A stretch of 36,653 nucleotides of DNA from an uncultured Clostridia bacterium. Its GTDB lineage: Bacteria > Bacillota > Clostridia > Oscillospirales > Ruminococcaceae. Numbering within the stretch: position 1 is the first letter of the stretch; each line of letters opens with the position of its first letter. The stretch lies in contig CALXGR010000019.1 of NCBI GenBank assembly GCA_944387885.1, forward strand, positions 1 through 36,653. Direction: 5' to 3'. Position numbers and translations under genes: made by a program. This document shows positions 1 to 8,972 of this stretch, piece after piece. The notes below the pieces were generated by a model that saw only the letters and a program-made list of their open reading frames with translations, searched no databases and was not told where the DNA came from.

Positions 1-33
1 CAACTGAGCCTGAACCATTCTCAGAATACACGC

Positions 34-76
34 AAAAGGGACCGCTTCCCAAAGGGGGAGCGGCCCCTTTCTTTTT
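34..76 (+). terminator. Intrinsic terminator of the gene left of the window
   Basis: A GC-rich hairpin pairs AAAGGGACCGCT (35-46) with AGCGGCCCCTTT (59-70), with one A/C mismatch, and is followed by a CTTTTT tract. It probably ends an upstream transcript outside the window and insulates the miaB operon. The sequence before it (1-33) shows no feature. Confidence 0.8.
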
Positions 77-87
77 GCAGCCAGCCC

Positions 88-116
88 TTGTGAAAGAGAA
101 AAAATTATAGTATAAT
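88..116 (+). promoter_or_regulatory. Sigma-A-type promoter of the miaB operon
   Basis: TTGTGA (88-93) is separated by exactly 17 bases from a perfect TATAAT (111-116). The expected transcript start is near 123, giving a leader of about 100 nt before miaB. The -10 box lies inside a perfect 15-base palindrome (107-121; arms ATAGTAT and ATACTAT), which could be an operator or could simply reflect the AT-rich -10 sequence. The leader also contains the 10-base palindrome GGGTATACCC (140-149), flanked by AGGCG (135-139) and CGCCT (173-177), so it may fold. Confidence 0.75.
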
Positions 117-220
117 ACTATGGATTATCAAAATAGGCGGGGTATACCCTTTGCCTGTTTTGGTCGTCCCAACGCCTTTTCCCAGTAAAAAGGAAAGAAT
201 ACCCTGTTAGGAGCATTGCT

Positions 221-1609
221 TTGAAAAATACCAGTTACAGTAAAAATCAGCAGGCTGCCCAGGTGATTGCTCAGGCCTACGATTCACCGCCCCTGGCCTA
301 TGTCCATTCCTTCGGCTGTCAGCAGAATGTGAATGATGGCGAGAAGATCAAGGGAATCCTGGTGGACCTGGGATATGGCCTCTGCGATACCCCGGAACAC
401 GCCGACCTGATTCTCTTTAATACCTGTGCTGTCCGGGAACATGCCGAGCAGCGGGTGTTCGGAAATGTGGGCGCTCTGAAAGCCTATAAGAAAGCCAATC
501 CCAAGCTGATCATCGGGGTCTGCGGGTGCATGACCCAGCAGGAGACAGTGGTGGAAAAGCTGAAGATGAGCTACCCCTTTGTGGACCTGGTCATTGGAGT
601 GGACGGCATGGACCGGCTGCCCCAGCTACTGGCCGACCGGCTCATGGGGGGAAAACGGGTGATGGAAAAGCCGGTGGAGCCTGCCACTGTCATGGAGGGT
701 GTTCCCATCCGCCGGGATTCCTCCTTCCGGGCCTGGCTTCCCATTATGTACGGCTGCGACAATTTCTGCACCTACTGTATCGTCCCCTATGTGCGGGGCC
801 GGGAGAGAAGCCGTACCCCCGCCGCCATCCTGGAGGAGTTCACCCAGCTGGTGGAACAGGGGTATAAGGAAATCACCCTTTTGGGCCAGAATGTAAACAG
901 TTACGGCAAGGGCCTGGAAGAACCCATGGATTTTGCCGACCTGCTCAACCTGCTCTGCCAAGTGCCGGGAGACTATCAGATCCGGTTTATGACCAGCCAT
1001 CCCAAGGATGCCAGCCATAAACTCATTGATACCATGGCAGCCCAGCCCCATATCTGCAAGCATTTCCACCTGCCGGTTCAGTCGGGCAGCGACCGTATTC
1101 TCAAGGAGATGAACCGTCACTATGACCTGGCCCACTACCTGGAACTGGTGGACTACGCCCGGGAAAAAATTCCGGGGGTGACCTTCAGCAGCGATATTAT
1201 TGTGGGATTCCCCGGGGAGACCGAGGAGGACTTCCAGGCCACCCTGGATTTGGTGGAAAAGGTGGAGTATATGCAGCTTTTCACCTTCATCTACTCCAAA
1301 CGCACCGGGACCAAGGCGGCTTCCATGCCCGACCCCTATACCCACAAGGACAAGACCGAACGGATGGCAAGGCTTCTGGCTTTACAGGATAAAATTGCCA
1401 GCCGACAGGTAGCCAGCCTGGTGGGCCAGACCCAGCGGGTGCTGCTGGAAGGCCACGGCCGCTTTGAGGGACTGCTCAACGGCCGTCTGGACAATAATCT
1501 GGTGGTGGAGATTCCGGGCAAGCCGGAATGGATCGGCCACTATGCCCGGGTAAAGTTTACCGGAAGCCGGGCTACCATTCTCACCGGAGAGCTGGAAGAG
1601 CTTCTCTGA
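221..1609 (+). CDS. miaB: tRNA-2-methylthio-N6-dimethylallyladenosine synthase MiaB
   Basis: This radical SAM methylthiotransferase adds the 2-methylthio group to i6A at position 37 of tRNAs reading UNN codons, acting after MiaA. The N-terminal MTTase domain has its cluster cysteines at C33, C69 and C103. The radical SAM cluster motif CX3CX2C is C179, C183 and C186, within CDNFCTYC. A TRAM domain for tRNA binding occupies about residues 395-457. The length of 462 aa is normal for the family. The start is TTG at 221, with AGGAG 7 bases upstream (209-213). No ATG fits better, because the start must lie shortly before C33. It is the first gene of an operon that also carries miaA, so both enzymes of ms2i6A synthesis are made from one transcript. 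Identification is firm. Confidence 0.96.
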   Translation: MKNTSYSKNQQAAQVIAQAYDSPPLAYVHSFGCQQNVNDGEKIKGILVDLGYGLCDTPEHADLILFNTCAVREHAEQRVFGNVGALKAYKKANPKLIIGVCGCMTQQETVVEKLKMSYPFVDLVIGVDGMDRLPQLLADRLMGGKRVMEKPVEPATVMEGVPIRRDSSFRAWLPIMYGCDNFCTYCIVPYVRGRERSRTPAAILEEFTQLVEQGYKEITLLGQNVNSYGKGLEEPMDFADLLNLLCQVPGDYQIRFMTSHPKDASHKLIDTMAAQPHICKHFHLPVQSGSDRILKEMNRHYDLAHYLELVDYAREKIPGVTFSSDIIVGFPGETEEDFQATLDLVEKVEYMQLFTFIYSKRTGTKAASMPDPYTHKDKTERMARLLALQDKIASRQVASLVGQTQRVLLEGHGRFEGLLNGRLDNNLVVEIPGKPEWIGHYARVKFTGSRATILTGELEELL

Positions 1610-1647
1610 ATCTAAACAAGTATATTATTTAAAAGGAGATAAAAATC

Positions 1648-2055
1648 ATGGATTGCATTGAACTGTTCAAGCAGGCTGCTGTAGCCCTGCAGAGTGATAT
1701 TCGTTATCTGGAGCTGGATGCTGCCCGGAAGGAAAACGACGAAAACCAGGCTCTCCAGGACAAGATCGGGGAGTTCAACATTGCCCGGATGAACATGAAC
1801 GAGCTGATGAGCGAGAACGAGCGGGACGAGGCCAAAATCGCCGCCACCAACGAGAAGATCAACCGGCTCTACCAGGAGATCATGAACGATGAGGGAATGC
1901 TCCGGTACAACGAGGCAAAGAAGAACGCCGAGACCCTCATCAACCACATTGATGCCATCATCAACACCGCCATGAACGGGGGAGACCCCATGACCGTGCA
2001 GGAACCCACCGGCGGCTGCACCGGCAGCTGCAGCTCCTGCTCCGGCTGCCACTAA
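1648..2055 (+). CDS. ricA: YlbF/YmcA-family protein, likely RicA
   Basis: This small, helical, charged protein (135 aa) belongs to the YlbF/YmcA family. In Bacillus subtilis RicA (YmcA), RicF (YlbF) and RicT (YaaT) form an Fe-S-containing complex that assists RNase Y in mRNA processing. The C-terminal tail carries C124, C128, C131 and C134, spaced CX3CX2CX2C and ending in His135, as expected for a cluster-binding tail. RicA rather than RicF is inferred from position: B. subtilis has ymcB (miaB), ymcA, cotE, mutS and mutL in this order, and here only cotE is missing. The start ATG follows AAAAGGAGAT (1631-1640). The family call is firm. The exact paralogue and the RNase Y role are inferred. 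Confidence 0.8.
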   Translation: MDCIELFKQAAVALQSDIRYLELDAARKENDENQALQDKIGEFNIARMNMNELMSENERDEAKIAATNEKINRLYQEIMNDEGMLRYNEAKKNAETLINHIDAIINTAMNGGDPMTVQEPTGGCTGSCSSCSGCH

Positions 2056-2108
2056 TGCGCCCGCACCACTAAAACAGGAACCTAAATTTCAGAAGGCAGG
2101 TAAAAGCA

Positions 2109-4715
2109 ATGGCCCAGCTGTCCCCCATGATGGCCCAATATTTTGAAATCAAGAATCAGTATAAGGATGCGATCCTGTTTTACCGGGTGGGCGACTTCTA
2201 CGAAATGTTTTTCGACGATGCCCTCACCGCCAGCAAGGAACTGGAACTGACCCTTACCGGCAAGCAGTGCGGTCTGGATGAAAAAGCCCCCATGTGCGGG
2301 GTGCCTTTCCATGCCTACGAAACCTATGTGGCCCGGCTGATAGCCAAAGGCTACAAGGTGGCCATCTGCGAGCAGACCGAAGACCCGGCCCTGGCCAAGG
2401 GACTGGTCACCCGGGATGTGATTCGGGTGGTCACCCCCGGCACTGTCATCGAGAACAGCATGCTCCAGGACGACAAGAACAACTATATCTGCAGCATCTA
2501 TTTCCGCCAGGGCAAGGCCGCAGTCTGCTTTGCGGATGTTTCCACCGGTGAACTTCAGGGAACCGAACTGTCCGGGGAAAAGCTGTCGGGAGACCTGGTA
2601 GGGGAACTGTGCAAGTTCCACCCCAGCGAGATTCTTATGAGTCCCGGGGTGCTGGACCTGAAAAATGTGACGGATTACACCAAACAGCAGCTTCACTGTT
2701 CCGTGGAATTGATGGGGGAGGAAGAGTACGACCTGGGAGAACTGGCAGTCCACCTGACCCAGAATTTCGGGGCCGACTGGGAATCCCAGTGCGGCAGCCC
2801 CAAGGACTGCCTGCTGCCCTATGCGGTGGGAGGACTGCTCTCCTACCTGGGCCGAACCCAGAAAAAGGGAATCGAGCGGATTCGCCGGGTCCAGCGGTAC
2901 GCCCAGACCCAGTATATGCACCTGCCCGCCATCACCCGGAATAACCTGGAACTCACCGAGACCATGCGGGGCCGGGACAAGCGGGGGACCCTCCTCTGGG
3001 TGCTGGACCAGACCCAGACCGCCATGGGCAAACGGATGCTCCGGAAATGGCTGGAACAGCCCCTGGTGGATGTGAACGCCATCCACCTCCGTCTGGACGG
3101 TGTGGAAGCCCTTTATAAGGATAATATCCTCCGGGCCGACCTGCAGGAAGCCATGAGCCGGGTCCATGATGTGGAGCGGCTTATGACCCGGGTGGTCTAC
3201 GGCTCCGCAGGCCCCAAGGAGGTCTACTCCCTGGTGGACACCTGCGCCCAGTTCCCCCAGATAAAAGCCCTGTCCTCCCAGACCCAGAGCGCACTTCTCT
3301 CCACCCTGAGTAATCAGGTGGACCTGCTGGAAGATATCCGCCAGAGGGTGGAGGATACCCTGGACCCGGAAGCACCTCTCACCCTCAAGGACGGGAAGGT
3401 GATTCGCCCCGGCTGCAACCCCGAAGTGGACGAGCTGCGGGAAATCCAGGAAAACAGCAAGGGGGTCCTCTCCCAGCTGGAAGCCCGCCTGCGGCAGGAG
3501 ACCGGGATTCCCAAACTGAAAATCGGGTTCAACCGGGTGTTCGGTTATTACATTGAAATCAGCAAGAGCTACCTGTCCATGGCTCCCGCCCACTTTATCC
3601 GGAAGCAGACCCTCACCACCGGGGAACGGTACATCACCGAGGAACTGAAGGTGCTGGAAAATAAGATTCTGGGTGCAGGGGAGCGGCTGGCCGTTCTGGA
3701 ACGGCAGCTCTTTGAGGAACTGCTGGCCTTCATTGCCGGCCAGATTCAGCGGGTGCAGCAGACTGCCTCGGCGGTGGCTGCCCTGGATGTGCTGGCCAGC
3801 TTTGCCCAGGTCAGTGTCCGGAACAACTATACCAAACCTCAGGTGGACAGCGGCGATGAGATCATCATCCGGGAAGGCCGCCATCCGGTGATTGAGCAGA
3901 TGCTGAAAGGGAGCCTTTTTGTTCCCAACGACACCACCCTCAACGGGACCAGTGACCGGATGCTCATTATCACCGGCCCCAATATGGCCGGTAAGTCCAC
4001 CTATATGCGCCAGAACGCCCTGATTGCCCTGATGGCCCAGATCGGCTGTTTTGTCCCGGCGGCTCAGTGCCGGGTGGGGGTGGTGGATGCCATCTTTACC
4101 CGGGTGGGCGCCAGCGACGACCTGGCCGCCGGTCAGTCTACCTTTATGGTGGAGATGACCGAGCTGGCCCAGATTTTGGAGGAGGCTACCCCCAAGAGCC
4201 TGGTCATTCTGGACGAAATCGGCCGGGGCACCTCCACTTTTGACGGCATGAGCATTGCCCGGGCCGTGGTGGAGTATATCTGCGACCCGGCCAACGGCCT
4301 GGGCTGCAAGACCCTGTTTGCCACCCACTACCACGAACTTACCGACATGGAGGAGGAACTGGACGGGGTCAAGAACTATAACATTGCAGTGAAAAAGCGG
4401 GGAGAGGACATTACCTTCCTCCGCCGTATCGTCCGGGGCCCCGCAGACGACAGCTATGGCATTGAGGTGGCCAAGCTGGCAGGACTTCCCGAGGGGGTCA
4501 CCAAGCGGGCCCGCCAGGTGCTTAAAACCCTGGAAGCAGCCGCTCCCGATACCAAGAAGGTGACCCAGATGGACTTTGAACTGCTGGAACAGGAGATGGA
4601 TGCACCCTGCCTGCCCAGCGAGGCGGTGGAGAAACTGCGGGCTCTGGACCTGGAGACCCTCACCCCCATTGAAGCCCTCAACTACCTCTATCAATTGAAA
4701 TCTGACTTGACTTAA
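2109..4715 (+). CDS. mutS: DNA mismatch repair protein MutS
   Basis: MutS recognises mismatches and small loops and recruits MutL after ATP binding. The N-terminal mismatch-binding domain has the Phe-X-Glu wedge at F30-Y31-E32. The C-terminal ABC-type ATPase has Walker A GPNMAGKST (residues 623-631), Walker B ending in D702-E703 within LVILDEIGRGTST, and the switch motif ATHYHEL. At 868 aa it matches the usual MutS1 length, and the N-terminal wedge excludes the MutS2 type. The start ATG is preceded by AAGGCAGG, a moderate ribosome site. It sits 53 bases after the RicA-like gene and 24 bases before mutL, so the two are clearly co-transcribed. Confidence 0.97.
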   Translation: MAQLSPMMAQYFEIKNQYKDAILFYRVGDFYEMFFDDALTASKELELTLTGKQCGLDEKAPMCGVPFHAYETYVARLIAKGYKVAICEQTEDPALAKGLVTRDVIRVVTPGTVIENSMLQDDKNNYICSIYFRQGKAAVCFADVSTGELQGTELSGEKLSGDLVGELCKFHPSEILMSPGVLDLKNVTDYTKQQLHCSVELMGEEEYDLGELAVHLTQNFGADWESQCGSPKDCLLPYAVGGLLSYLGRTQKKGIERIRRVQRYAQTQYMHLPAITRNNLELTETMRGRDKRGTLLWVLDQTQTAMGKRMLRKWLEQPLVDVNAIHLRLDGVEALYKDNILRADLQEAMSRVHDVERLMTRVVYGSAGPKEVYSLVDTCAQFPQIKALSSQTQSALLSTLSNQVDLLEDIRQRVEDTLDPEAPLTLKDGKVIRPGCNPEVDELREIQENSKGVLSQLEARLRQETGIPKLKIGFNRVFGYYIEISKSYLSMAPAHFIRKQTLTTGERYITEELKVLENKILGAGERLAVLERQLFEELLAFIAGQIQRVQQTASAVAALDVLASFAQVSVRNNYTKPQVDSGDEIIIREGRHPVIEQMLKGSLFVPNDTTLNGTSDRMLIITGPNMAGKSTYMRQNALIALMAQIGCFVPAAQCRVGVVDAIFTRVGASDDLAAGQSTFMVEMTELAQILEEATPKSLVILDEIGRGTSTFDGMSIARAVVEYICDPANGLGCKTLFATHYHELTDMEEELDGVKNYNIAVKKRGEDITFLRRIVRGPADDSYGIEVAKLAGLPEGVTKRARQVLKTLEAAAPDTKKVTQMDFELLEQEMDAPCLPSEAVEKLRALDLETLTPIEALNYLYQLKSDLT

Positions 4716-4739
4716 AAAGAGAAAGGCCGGTGAAGGAGA

Positions 4740-6812
4740 TTGCCCACCATACAGGTATTGGATAAACAGGTGGCGGAACTGATCGCTGCCGGGGAAGTGG
4801 TGGAGCGCCCTGCTTCGGTAGCCAAGGAACTGCTGGAAAATGCCATTGACGCAGGGGCCACCCAGGTCACCCTGGCCATAGAGGGAGGGGGAATCCGCCT
4901 TCTGGAAGTGCAGGACAACGGCTGCGGCATTGCCCGGGAAGACCTGCCCAAGGCGTTCATCCGCCATGCCACCAGCAAAATTGCCCAGAAGGAAGATTTG
5001 GATTCCATCCATACCCTGGGCTTCCGGGGAGAGGCTCTCCCCAGCATTGCCAGCGTAGCTAAAGTGGAAATGCTCAGCCGGGTGCCGGAGGAGGATTTCG
5101 CCCACAGCTACCGGATTTATGGGGGCCAGGAACTGGGCCTGGAGGAAGCAGCCCGCCCGGTGGGAACCACCATCCGGGTGGAGGAACTGTTCTACAACAC
5201 CCCGGCCCGGATGAAGTTCCTGAAAAAGGATTCCAGCGAAGGCACCTTTGTAGGGGAAGTGATTCAGGAACTGGCCCTCTCTCATCCCGAGGTGTCCTTC
5301 CGGTTCATCCGGGAAGGGAAACAGCAGTTTGTCACCCCCGGGGACGGAAAACTCCTCAGTGCCGCCAGTGCGGTGCTGGGCCGGGAGTTCAGCCGGGACC
5401 TGCTGGAGGTTAAGGGAGACTTTGGCCTGTATCATCTGGAAGGGCTCATCACCCCGCCCCGGGCCTGCCGGGGAAGCCGGAGCGCCCAGTATTTTTACAT
5501 CAACGGCCGGTATGTGAAAAACCGTACCATGATGGCCGCCCTGGAAGCCGCCTACAAGGGGACCCTGATGCAGGGGCGGTTCCCGGGGGGAATCCTCATG
5601 CTCACCATGCCCCCGGAACTGGTGGATGTAAATGTCCATCCCGCCAAGACCGAGGTACGGTTTGCCCGGGAGAAGGAAGTGTTTGACGCCGTTTACTACG
5701 GAGCCAAGGAGGCTCTGGCCGCCCCCGGCAGCGGAGACAGACGGTTCAATTTCAACCGGCCTGCCCCCGCAAAACCCGCCGCCCCGGCCAAGCCCGCTCA
5801 GTTCGCAACCCTGAGCGCCCAGGAATACCGAGCCATGCAGGGACTGCCCTCGGTGGGGACTCCTGCCCCGGCGGCTCCGGCAGCGCCTGCGCCTGCCCCG
5901 GTCAAACCTTCCGCAATAACCGTCCGGGAGAAACTGAAGACAGCTGCAAAACCGGCACCTCAGCCTATGAGCAGCCCCATCATTACCACGGTCTCGCCTG
6001 TGGCAGGAGCCGGGGAAATGCACAGCCGGCGCCAGCCCTATGGGGAAGCCGCCCGCACAGCTACCTGTGCCTCGGAACAGGTGCTGGAAATCCTTCCCGA
6101 GGAGGACCCCGTTCCCGCACCGGCTCCCAAGGCCCCGGTGGTGGAGGATATTCCGGCAGAGGAATCGGTACCTGCCCCGGTTTTCAGGGAGGAACCCCAG
6201 ACGGCCCAGCAGCTTTCCCTTATGCCGGAGGAAAAGGAAGAGGAACCCCTCCAGTATATTGGAGAGGTATTCAAAACCTACATTATTACTCAGCGGGGAG
6301 AGGAACTCTGCCTGCTGGACAAGCACGCCGCCCATGAGAGAATCCTCTACGAGCAGCTGGCCGCCGGATACGGAAAAGTGCCGGGCCAGACCCTGCTGGA
6401 ACCGGTGCGGGTCAACCTGAGCGCCGAGGAAAAGCAGGCGCTTCTGGACAACATGGAAATGCTGGAGGACACCGGCCTGGGTGTGGATGATTTCGGCGGG
6501 AATACCATTCTGGTCCGGGAGGTCCCGGCGGATGTGGAAGTAACCGATGTGGAGGATATGGTGCTGGAGGTGGCCAGCGGACTGGCCAAGGGCAGTAAGA
6601 CCGCCCTCAGTGAAAAGACCCAGTGGGTCATGCACTCCATGGCCTGCCGGGCTGCCATCAAGGCAGGGGATAGGACTGACCCCTCTGCCCTTCTCAAGCT
6701 GGCCCAGGATATTCTTTCCGGGAAAGTGCCCCCCTTCTGTCCCCATGGACGGCCGGTAGTGCTGCGGATCACCCGCAGGGAATTGGAGAAACAGTTTGGA
6801 CGGATCGTGTAA
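4740..6812 (+). CDS. mutL: DNA mismatch repair protein MutL with endonuclease motif
   Basis: MutL links mismatch recognition to strand removal. The N-terminal GHKL ATPase shows ENAIDAG, DNGCGI, ATSKI and GFRGEALPSIASV. A long Pro/Ala-rich linker (about 335-500) leads to the C-terminal domain. This carries the metal-dependent nuclease motif D527-K-H-A-A-H-E-R-I-L-Y-E538 and the zinc-associated CPHGRP (667-672), so it should be a nicking MutL, as usual in bacteria without MutH. The start is taken as TTG at 4740, giving MPTIQVLD as in homologues. However, AAGGAG (4733-4738) then lies only one base away, which is unusually close, and an in-frame TGA at 4731 rules out starting further upstream. 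The end overlaps miaA by 17 bases. Confidence 0.95.
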   Translation: MPTIQVLDKQVAELIAAGEVVERPASVAKELLENAIDAGATQVTLAIEGGGIRLLEVQDNGCGIAREDLPKAFIRHATSKIAQKEDLDSIHTLGFRGEALPSIASVAKVEMLSRVPEEDFAHSYRIYGGQELGLEEAARPVGTTIRVEELFYNTPARMKFLKKDSSEGTFVGEVIQELALSHPEVSFRFIREGKQQFVTPGDGKLLSAASAVLGREFSRDLLEVKGDFGLYHLEGLITPPRACRGSRSAQYFYINGRYVKNRTMMAALEAAYKGTLMQGRFPGGILMLTMPPELVDVNVHPAKTEVRFAREKEVFDAVYYGAKEALAAPGSGDRRFNFNRPAPAKPAAPAKPAQFATLSAQEYRAMQGLPSVGTPAPAAPAAPAPAPVKPSAITVREKLKTAAKPAPQPMSSPIITTVSPVAGAGEMHSRRQPYGEAARTATCASEQVLEILPEEDPVPAPAPKAPVVEDIPAEESVPAPVFREEPQTAQQLSLMPEEKEEEPLQYIGEVFKTYIITQRGEELCLLDKHAAHERILYEQLAAGYGKVPGQTLLEPVRVNLSAEEKQALLDNMEMLEDTGLGVDDFGGNTILVREVPADVEVTDVEDMVLEVASGLAKGSKTALSEKTQWVMHSMACRAAIKAGDRTDPSALLKLAQDILSGKVPPFCPHGRPVVLRITRRELEKQFGRIV

Positions 6813-7746
6813 GCAGAAGGTGGTGGCCCTGGGCGGACCTACCGCCAGCGGAAAAACCGCACTGGGAATCCTGCTGGCCAATACCTTCAATGGGGAGATC
6901 CTCTCTGCGGATTCCATGCAGATTTATAAAGATCTGAATGTGGGAACAGCCAAGCCTACCCCTCAGGAGCAGGCCCAGGCGCCTCACCATCTCATTGATT
7001 TCCTGGACCCCAGCCAGCCTTTCAGCGTGGCGGACTATGTGGAACTGGCCCAAAAGACCATCCGGGAAATCGCCGGGCGGGGCGCCCAGCCTTTTGTGGT
7101 AGGGGGAACGGGGCTTTACCTGTCCAGCCTTCTGGAGGGGATTCAGTTCTCCCATAAAATGGCGGACCCTGCCCTCCGGAAAAATCTGGAGGAAGAGATG
7201 GAACGGCTGGGCCCCGAGGCTATGTATGACCGGCTCAAGGCCCTGGACCCCCAGGCCGCCGCAGGAATCCACCCTAACAATAAGGTGCGGGTGATTCGGA
7301 CCCTGGAAATCTGCCTGTCGGGAGGGGAGACCGCTTCCAGCCAGAAAGCCCAGGCCCGTCCCGCCCAGCCCCCCTACGACAGCCTTTGTCTCTGCCTGGG
7401 CTTCTCTGACCGGCAGATTCTCTACCGGAGAATCGAGGACCGGGTGGACCGGATGGTGGAGGAGGGAATCCTGGAAGAGGCAAATCAGGTGTACCTTCAC
7501 CGGCAGGAGTACAAAACTGCGGCGCAGGCCATTGGCTATAAAGAATTTTTCCCTTATTTTGAGGGGACAGCTTCCCTGGAGGAGGCTGTGAACCAACTGA
7601 AACAGGCCACCCGGAACTATGCAAAGCGGCAGCTTACCTGGCTGCGGCGGATTCCGGGAGCGGTCTGGCTGGAGGCGGACGACCCCCAGTGCAGCAATAA
7701 AGCCCTGGAGATTACAGCCCGTTTTTTAGAGCAGTCCCGGGAATGA
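6796..7746 (+). CDS. miaA: tRNA dimethylallyltransferase MiaA
   Basis: MiaA transfers the dimethylallyl group from DMAPP to N6 of A37, the step before MiaB. The P-loop GPTASGKT is at residues 14-21, followed by SADSMQIYKDLNVGTAKPT, the substrate and DMAPP region typical of the family. At 316 aa it is of normal length. The start is TTG at 6796 inside the last codons of mutL, with GGAG (6785-6788) 7 bases upstream. The 17-base overlap suggests translational coupling to mutL. The next gene starts 9 bases after the stop. Confidence 0.94.
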   Translation: MDGSCKQKVVALGGPTASGKTALGILLANTFNGEILSADSMQIYKDLNVGTAKPTPQEQAQAPHHLIDFLDPSQPFSVADYVELAQKTIREIAGRGAQPFVVGGTGLYLSSLLEGIQFSHKMADPALRKNLEEEMERLGPEAMYDRLKALDPQAAAGIHPNNKVRVIRTLEICLSGGETASSQKAQARPAQPPYDSLCLCLGFSDRQILYRRIEDRVDRMVEEGILEEANQVYLHRQEYKTAAQAIGYKEFFPYFEGTASLEEAVNQLKQATRNYAKRQLTWLRRIPGAVWLEADDPQCSNKALEITARFLEQSRE

Positions 7747-7755
7747 GGAGTTTGG

Positions 7756-8970
7756 ATGAGACAGCCAAAGACAAAACTCAATACTCTGAAAATGGCGGGC
7801 GTGGCAGCCCTGGTTCTGGCAGTGCTTTATGTGGCAGTCCAGCTTTACCTGATTCTGGGTCACTCCTATAAACAGGAAACAGCCATTCTGTACCAGCTGT
7901 CGGACAGTGTTACCCTGGACGGGGTAGTGGTGTTCGGGGAACAGGAGGTCCAGGGCAGCGGAAATCTGGGTTACCTGGTGGAGGACGGCACCCGTGTGGT
8001 GGATGGCACCCAGGTGGCGGAGATATACACCGACCCTCAACAGGCTGCCTGGCGGGAAAAGCTGACCCGGGTGAACAACACCATCGCCCTGCTGGAGAAG
8101 GCTCAGAATGCCAACAGCAGCAGCGACATTGAGGTGGCATCCAGCCAGGCGCAGGCTGCCCTGTATGACCTGCTGGACACCATGGATCAGACGGCCCTGG
8201 TAGGGCTGGCTGAGGACCAGAACGAGTATCTGCTGGCGGAAAGCCGGGTGAATGTGTGCACCGGCCTTGAGACTGATTACTCCCAGAAAATTGCAGAGCT
8301 TTCCCAGGAACGGGACAGCCTTCAGGCCAGCCTGGGACAGCCCCAGCCCATTTATGCAGGAAGCGGCGGATACTTTATCTCGGCGCAGAACAGTAAATTC
8401 CTTACCAAAAGTGCCGAGGAACTGGACGAGATGACTCCGGCCCAGCTCCAGGCTTATCTTCAGGAAGGAGCCGCCGAGACCCGGGATGTGGCAGGAAAGG
8501 TGATTACCAGCTACCACTGGAACTACTATGCAGTGTGCGATTTGGCAACGGCGGAGAAATTCCAGAATACAAGCAAGGTGACCATCCGGTTCCCCGGCAA
8601 GTCGGAGGAAGAACTGCCTGCTACCGTGGAAAGTGTCACGGTGGACCAGGATGGGGGACTGGCCAAGGTGGTGCTGTCCTGCGAATACACCAACGAGGAT
8701 ATGCTCAAGCTGGTGCAGCAGACGGCCCAGGTGAGTTTTGCCACCTATACCGGCCTGCGGATCGACAAGAACGCTATGCATATTGTGGACGGCGAAAAGG
8801 GCGTATATGTAAAATATGGGTCCATCCAGCGGTTCAGGAAAATTTATGTCCTCTATGAAAATGAAGATTATATCCTTGTACCGGCAGATCAGAGCAACGG
8901 CAGCGAGGTAAAGCTGTACGACGAGATCATTGTGGAGGGCACGGATTTGCAGGATGGAAATCTCCTATAG
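7756..8970 (+). CDS. HlyD-like membrane-anchored adaptor protein
   Basis: A 404-aa protein with a short basic cytoplasmic N-terminus, one membrane helix (about 13-34), a lipoyl/barrel-sandwich-like segment (about 54-92, rich in G, V and D), a helical hairpin region (about 95-200) and a beta-rich C-terminal half. This is the architecture of HlyD/RND-type membrane-fusion adaptors, and such proteins occur next to sepF in many Clostridia. No ABC or RND transporter gene is nearby, so its partner and substrate are unknown. It is co-transcribed with miaA, its ATG following GAGGAG (7745-7750), and ends just before the sepF promoter. Division or envelope function is only suggested by position. Confidence 0.65.
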   Translation: MRQPKTKLNTLKMAGVAALVLAVLYVAVQLYLILGHSYKQETAILYQLSDSVTLDGVVVFGEQEVQGSGNLGYLVEDGTRVVDGTQVAEIYTDPQQAAWREKLTRVNNTIALLEKAQNANSSSDIEVASSQAQAALYDLLDTMDQTALVGLAEDQNEYLLAESRVNVCTGLETDYSQKIAELSQERDSLQASLGQPQPIYAGSGGYFISAQNSKFLTKSAEELDEMTPAQLQAYLQEGAAETRDVAGKVITSYHWNYYAVCDLATAEKFQNTSKVTIRFPGKSEEELPATVESVTVDQDGGLAKVVLSCEYTNEDMLKLVQQTAQVSFATYTGLRIDKNAMHIVDGEKGVYVKYGSIQRFRKIYVLYENEDYILVPADQSNGSEVKLYDEIIVEGTDLQDGNLL

Positions 8971-8972
8971 TA

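Noticed and set aside
120..188. A 22-codon open frame starting with ATG right after the miaB -10 box
   Set aside because: The ATG lies at or before the expected transcript start, has no ribosome site, and the stop is well upstream of miaB, so a functional leader peptide is not supported.
2082..6917. Very long open frame on the minus strand opposite mutS, mutL and the start of miaA
   Set aside because: mutS and mutL on the plus strand are intact with all motifs. The minus-strand translation is rich in Gly, His, Gln and Leu with no recognisable domain, an expected mirror of GC-biased codons.
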